DNA from: Comamonadaceae bacterium
Lineage (GTDB): Bacteria > Pseudomonadota > Gammaproteobacteria > Burkholderiales > Burkholderiaceae_C
Length of the DNA: 8,277 nucleotides
Assembly: GCA_947458305.1 (NCBI GenBank)
Contig: CANGZO010000098.1
Span: 1-8,277 of the forward strand
Direction of reading: 5' to 3'
Both the position numbers and the translations under genes were made by a program. Every line of letters begins with the position of its first letter. The first letter of the stretch is position 1. The notes beneath the pieces were generated by a model. The model ran no database searches and was not told the origin of the DNA. It saw only the letters and a program-made list of their open reading frames with translations. Of the stretch, positions 5,536 to 8,277 are shown piece by piece.

Positions 5536-6846
5536 ATGAAAGTGGTGGTACTGGGTGGTGGGGTGATCGGGGTGAGCACGGCGTGGGCGCTGTTGCGCCA
5601 AGGGGCCGATGTGACCTTGGTGGACAGGCAGCCTGATGTGGCGCAGGAGACCAGTTTTGCCAATGCCGGTCAGATCTCGCCGGGCTATTCCACGCCTTGG
5701 GCAGCACCGGGCATCCCGCTCAAAGCCCTGAAGTGGCTGTTTCAGAAACATGCGCCGTTGGCATGTCGCCCAGATGGCAGCCTCTTCCAGTGGCGCTGGA
5801 TGGCGGCCATGCTGGCCAACTGCTCAGCCGACCGCTATGCCGTCAACAAGGAGCGCATGATGCGCCTGTCCGAGTACAGCCGCGACTGTTTGCGGGCCTG
5901 GCGTGCCGAAACCTGCATGGACTACGACGCCCGCAGCCAGGGCACCTTGCAGCTTTTTCGCAGCCAGGCCCAGTTGGATGCTGCGGCCCGGGATGTGGCC
6001 GTGTTGCAGGAATGCGGCGTTCCCTATGAGCTGCTGGACGCGGCCGGGGTCGGCCGTGCAGAGCCTGCGCTGGCCAGGGCGCAGGTGCCGATCAGCGGTG
6101 GTTTGCGGCTGCCCAACGATGAAACCGGGGACTGCCATTTGTTCACCCGCCAGTTGGTGGAGCGCGCCAGGGCTGTGGGTTTGAAACTGCGCATGTCTTG
6201 CTCGGTGCAGTCTTTGGTGCGCGAGGGTGATCGCGTCACAGGGCTTCAACTGAGCTGTGCGGCCGGGGTACCAGGCGAGCAGCTGCAAGCCGATGCAGTG
6301 GTACTGGCCGCAGGCAGCTATTCGCGTGACTTGCTGCTGCCCCTGGGCCTGGACATTCCGGTGTACCCAGTCAAGGGCTATTCGCTCACCATGCCGTTGT
6401 CGGATGCTTCGCTGGCACCGCAGTCCACCGTGCTGGACGAGACCTACAAGATTGCGCTGACGCGGCTGGGCGATCGCCTGCGTGTGGGCGGCATGGCCGA
6501 GCTGGCGGGCTTTGATCTGCGCCTGAATCCGCGTCGCCGCGCCACGCTCGAAAAAGTGACGCGTGAACTCTTTCCGGGTGGTGACCTGACTCAGGCCCAG
6601 TTCTGGACCGGCTTGCGCCCCATGACGCCTGACGGCACACCACTGGTAGGGGCAACGCCGCTGAACGGGCTTTACCTCAACACGGGTCACGGCACACTGG
6701 GCTGGACCATGGCCTGCGGCAGTGCACAACTGTTGGCCGATGTGATCTCAGGTCGCCAGCCGGCCATCCGCACCGAAGGGCTTGACATGAGTCGCTACGG
6801 TGCACGGGGGGCCACAAGCCGCCCGGGTCGGCTGGCGGCAGCCTGA
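5536..6846 (+). CDS. dadA: D-amino acid dehydrogenase (small subunit type, DadA)
   Basis: A 436-residue FAD-dependent dehydrogenase that oxidises D-amino acids, chiefly D-alanine, to the 2-oxo acid and ammonia. It passes electrons to the membrane quinone pool and acts at the inner face of the cytoplasmic membrane. The N-terminus has the FAD Rossmann motif VVVLGGGVIG (G7-x-G9-x-x-G12) with D30 at the end of the second strand. ETSFANAGQISPGYSTPWAA (38-57) is the DadA hallmark. LPNDETGDC lies mid-protein, and near the end are RPMTPDGTPLVG (361-372) and NTGHGTLGWT (382-391), which close the FAD site. Length and motif order match E. coli DadA throughout. The start is set by GCGAGG five bases upstream. 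It is divergent from an Lrp-family gene. No alanine racemase (dadX) follows, unlike the enteric dadAX operon. An 8-bp hairpin overlaps the stop codon. Confidence 0.97.
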   Translation: MKVVVLGGGVIGVSTAWALLRQGADVTLVDRQPDVAQETSFANAGQISPGYSTPWAAPGIPLKALKWLFQKHAPLACRPDGSLFQWRWMAAMLANCSADRYAVNKERMMRLSEYSRDCLRAWRAETCMDYDARSQGTLQLFRSQAQLDAAARDVAVLQECGVPYELLDAAGVGRAEPALARAQVPISGGLRLPNDETGDCHLFTRQLVERARAVGLKLRMSCSVQSLVREGDRVTGLQLSCAAGVPGEQLQADAVVLAAGSYSRDLLLPLGLDIPVYPVKGYSLTMPLSDASLAPQSTVLDETYKIALTRLGDRLRVGGMAELAGFDLRLNPRRRATLEKVTRELFPGGDLTQAQFWTGLRPMTPDGTPLVGATPLNGLYLNTGHGTLGWTMACGSAQLLADVISGRQPAIRTEGLDMSRYGARGATSRPGRLAAA

Positions 6847-6881
6847 GTGGCCTCAGGCTCAAGCAGGGTGCTGCCACCTGC
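6840..6881 (+). terminator. Tandem hairpins at the dadA stop codon, possible terminator or mRNA 3' end
   Basis: The first stem is a perfect 8-bp pair, AGCCTGAG with CTCAGGCT (6840-6847 and 6852-6859), loop TGGC; the TGA stop lies within it. The second (6863-6881) pairs GCA with TGC and GGTG with CACC around a CTGC loop, with one bulged G. Neither is followed by a T tract, so they are not a classical intrinsic terminator. They could mark a Rho-dependent end or protect the 3' end. Confidence 0.45.
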
Positions 6882-6972
6882 AGCCATTCCACTGCGTTTT
6901 CAGTCAATGGGCATTCCCGAGAGCTTTTTAATTGATGAACATCTCTGTGACGCACTTGGTTGATTTTGATTC

Positions 6973-6986
6973 GACACTCAGGTGTC
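6973..6986. repeat. Short inverted repeat in the dadA–Bug gene intergenic region
   Basis: GACAC and GTGTC flank a TCAG tetraloop. It is the only other tidy dyad in the upstream part of the 248-base gap (6847-7094). The remainder of that gap shows no open reading frame with family resemblance and no RNA gene I can recognise. Confidence 0.35.
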
Positions 6987-7061
6987 CCATGATGGCCAGC
7001 CTTCTGGAAAACCCTAGGTCTTGTTAAACACCTTGATTCATTTGGGTTGTGTTTCAGTCTT

Positions 7062-7081
7062 TATGATGCGCCTTCCATCAT
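7062..7081 (+). promoter_or_regulatory. Candidate -10 with overlapping dyad upstream of the Bug-type gene
   Basis: TATGAT (7062-7067) matches the -10 consensus at five of six; the -35 region is weak (TTTGGG with a 15-base spacer). Overlapping it, ATGATG (7063-7068) and CATCAT (7076-7081) form a perfect 6-bp inverted repeat with a 7-base gap, ending one base before the Shine-Dalgarno. The dyad could be a repressor site or an mRNA hairpin beside the ribosome binding site. Confidence 0.33.
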
Positions 7082-7082
7082 C

Positions 7083-7088
7083 AGGAGA
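7083..7088 (+). promoter_or_regulatory. Ribosome binding site of the Bug-type gene
   Basis: AGGAGA six bases before ATG 7095. It decides that start over an in-frame upstream codon at 7047. Confidence 0.8.
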
Positions 7089-7094
7089 CTCCCC

Positions 7095-8090
7095 ATGAAA
7101 ACAAGCATCACTTTGCGCCAACGTCGCGATTTTTTGAAAGTCGTGTCAGCCGCCGCCGGTTCCCTGCCCATGTGGGCTCAAGCCCAAGGCGCTTGGCCGA
7201 CCAAGCCGGTCAACATGATTGTTCCTTTTCCCGCAGGCGGGGGCACCGACGCCTTTGCACGTCCGATGTCTGCCGCATTTGCCAAGCTGACCGGCCGGCA
7301 AATGATCATTGACAACCGCGGTGGCGCGGGCGGTACTTTGGGCGCTGGCATCGCTGCCAAGGCTGCCCCGGACGGATACAACTACCTCATGGGGGCAGTG
7401 CACCACACCATCGCACCCAGCATGTACCCACGCCTGGATTACGACCTGGAACGTGACCTGATCCCCTTGATCCAAGTGGCGGCCGTCCCCCAGGTGCTGG
7501 TGGTCAACCCCAAGAAAATCACGGCCAATGACTTCAAGTCTTTCTTGGAAATGCTCAAAAAGAACCCTGGTCGTTTGAATTACGGTTCAGCGGGCAGCGG
7601 CACTTCGCACCATTTGGCCGGTGAGTTGTTCAAGCTTCAAACCAAAACCTTCATCACCCATATCCCTTACCGTGGCGCAGGCCCCGCATTGCAAGACCTG
7701 ATTGCGGGCAACGTGGACATGATGTTCGATGGGCTCGGGTCCTCCGCTGCCCACATCAAGGGTGGGCGGATCAAGGCCTTGATGGTCTCGGGCACCAAGC
7801 GCAATGCGGCGTTTCCCGATGTGCCGTGCTCCAGCGAGTTGGGCTTGCCCGATTACACGGTCTCCACTTGGTATGGCGTGTGGGCCCCCAGAGGCACCAC
7901 CCCAGACGCACAGGCCAAAGCGATCGAAGAGTTCCGCCGTGCTTGCCAGACCGACGAAGCCAAAGCCGTGTGGGCCAACCAAGGCGCTGAATTCCCCAAC
8001 CTCACGGGCGCTCAGTTCGAAGCTTTCATCAAGAAAGAATTGGCCAAGTGGTCCCAAGTGGTGAAGGCATCGGGCGCCAAACTCGATTGA
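7095..8090 (+). CDS. Bug/TctC family periplasmic solute-binding protein with Tat-like signal
   Basis: A 331-residue extracytoplasmic receptor of the tripartite tricarboxylate transporter (TTT) type, expected to capture a carboxylate or similar small organic solute in the periplasm. The signal region has RQRRDFLK (8-15), matching the twin-arginine pattern R-R-x-F-L-K, then a modest hydrophobic stretch and a probable cleavage after AQA near residue 30. Mature-protein family motifs follow: PVNMIVPFPAGGGTDAFAR (38-56), IIDNRGGAGGTLGA (71-84), and APDGYNYLMG (91-100). LNYGSAGSGTSHHLAGELF (161-179), THIPYRGAGPALQDLIAGNVD (about 188-208) and PDVPCSSELGLPDY (241-254) complete the set. Length is normal. 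No membrane components (TctA/TctB) are in view, which is common for orphan Bug proteins of Burkholderiales. A likely malonyl-CoA synthetase gene starts 62 bases downstream, so malonate or a related dicarboxylate is a reasonable guess for the ligand. Confidence 0.93.
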   Translation: MKTSITLRQRRDFLKVVSAAAGSLPMWAQAQGAWPTKPVNMIVPFPAGGGTDAFARPMSAAFAKLTGRQMIIDNRGGAGGTLGAGIAAKAAPDGYNYLMGAVHHTIAPSMYPRLDYDLERDLIPLIQVAAVPQVLVVNPKKITANDFKSFLEMLKKNPGRLNYGSAGSGTSHHLAGELFKLQTKTFITHIPYRGAGPALQDLIAGNVDMMFDGLGSSAAHIKGGRIKALMVSGTKRNAAFPDVPCSSELGLPDYTVSTWYGVWAPRGTTPDAQAKAIEEFRRACQTDEAKAVWANQGAEFPNLTGAQFEAFIKKELAKWSQVVKASGAKLD

Positions 8091-8109
8091 GCTTGGGGCT
8101 GACTTCTCC

Positions 8110-8132
8110 GGGCCTGTGATCAGGCCCTTTTT
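8110..8132 (+). terminator. Intrinsic terminator after the Bug-type gene
   Basis: A perfect 7-bp stem GGGCCTG/CAGGCCC (8110-8116 and 8121-8127) with a TGAT loop and five T. It begins 20 bases after the stop codon and ends 20 bases before the next gene's ATG, leaving almost no room for a separate promoter after it. Confidence 0.9.
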
Positions 8133-8152
8133 CACGTTTGATTTTTGCCGTC

Positions 8153-8277
8153 ATGACCCAAGACAATCTGTTTTCTGCCCTCAGGGCCTCTTTTCCATCC
8201 GATATGAAAAGGGTGGCGGTTCAGACCGATGAAGGTCTTGAATACAGTTGGCTGGATTTGGAGCGGTCCACCGCGAT
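8153..8277 (+). CDS. matB: AMP-binding acyl-CoA ligase, probable malonyl-CoA synthetase, N-terminal fragment
   Basis: 41 complete codons are visible; the gene runs off the right edge. The peptide starts MTQDNLFSALRASFP and continues through VAVQTDEGLEYSWLDLERSTA. The pattern of NLF...LR..FP followed by a Y-S/T-W-x-D-L-x-R-x-S/T-A block is the N-terminus of adenylate-forming CoA ligases. It most resembles malonyl-CoA synthetases (malonate + CoA + ATP to malonyl-CoA) as I remember them from Burkholderiales. None of the catalytic adenylation motifs are inside the window, so another acyl-CoA synthetase is possible. The ATG lacks a clear Shine-Dalgarno. It lies directly downstream of a strong terminator that follows the binding-protein gene, so its expression may depend on read-through. 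Confidence 0.68.
   Translation, partial: MTQDNLFSALRASFPSDMKRVAVQTDEGLEYSWLDLERSTA

Noticed and set aside
5824..6729. Minus-strand open frame of about 301 codons opposite dadA
   Set aside because: It is entirely inside a well-supported dadA. The translation is Gln/His/Arg-rich without recognisable motifs, and no ribosome binding site was seen.
7047..7094. Extension of the Bug-type gene to an in-frame start at 7047
   Set aside because: AGGAGA at 7083-7088 is correctly spaced for ATG 7095. The longer N-terminus would bury the signal peptide and cover the candidate -10.
1..8277. Mobile elements, CRISPR arrays, tRNA or rRNA genes, and tandem repeats
   Set aside because: None seen. There is no regular repeat-spacer pattern, transposase motif, integrase motif or cloverleaf-like stretch in the gaps between genes.

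Overview
The window looks like ordinary chromosomal DNA of a betaproteobacterium, most likely Burkholderiales and probably Comamonadaceae-like. The grounds are the style of the proteins, a Bug/TctC-type solute-binding protein, the Lrp–dadA pair, and the GC-rich third codon positions. This is inference from remembered family patterns; no search was run. There is no rRNA, tRNA, CRISPR array, insertion sequence or phage gene. No gene-free stretch exceeds about 250 bases.

Layout, left to right: (1) The first 32 codons of a BAX-inhibitor-1/YccA-type membrane protein run off the left edge (minus strand). (2) Divergent from it is a small GlcG/HbpS-family protein (plus). (3) A bidirectional hairpin terminator separates this from convergent ilvD (minus), the dihydroxy-acid dehydratase of branched-chain amino acid synthesis. 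(4) A 125-bp divergent promoter region contains a perfect 12-bp palindrome. (5) lgt (plus) encodes prolipoprotein diacylglyceryl transferase. It is followed by a secreted lipoprotein lipase/esterase with a C-terminal beta-rich extension that resembles archaeal AFL-type lipases. (6) Convergent to that, an Lrp/AsnC-family regulator (minus) is divergent from dadA (plus), a D-amino acid dehydrogenase. A near-consensus Lrp box lies between them. (7) A Bug/TctC-type periplasmic binding protein with a twin-arginine-like signal peptide is followed by a strong intrinsic terminator. (8) The first 41 codons of an AMP-binding acyl-CoA ligase, probably malonyl-CoA synthetase (MatB-like), run off the right edge.

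Two themes run through the window. lgt and its neighbour form an enzyme–substrate pairing, because the downstream hydrolase carries a lipobox that Lgt would modify. The Lrp–dadA pair is a local amino-acid-responsive circuit for D-alanine catabolism. The right end may be the start of a malonate (or related dicarboxylate) uptake and activation cluster. I see no clearly novel multi-gene system. The most promising leads are the AFL-like lipoprotein lipase, the palindrome in the ilvD–lgt promoter region, the Lrp box, and the terminator between the binding protein and the ligase.
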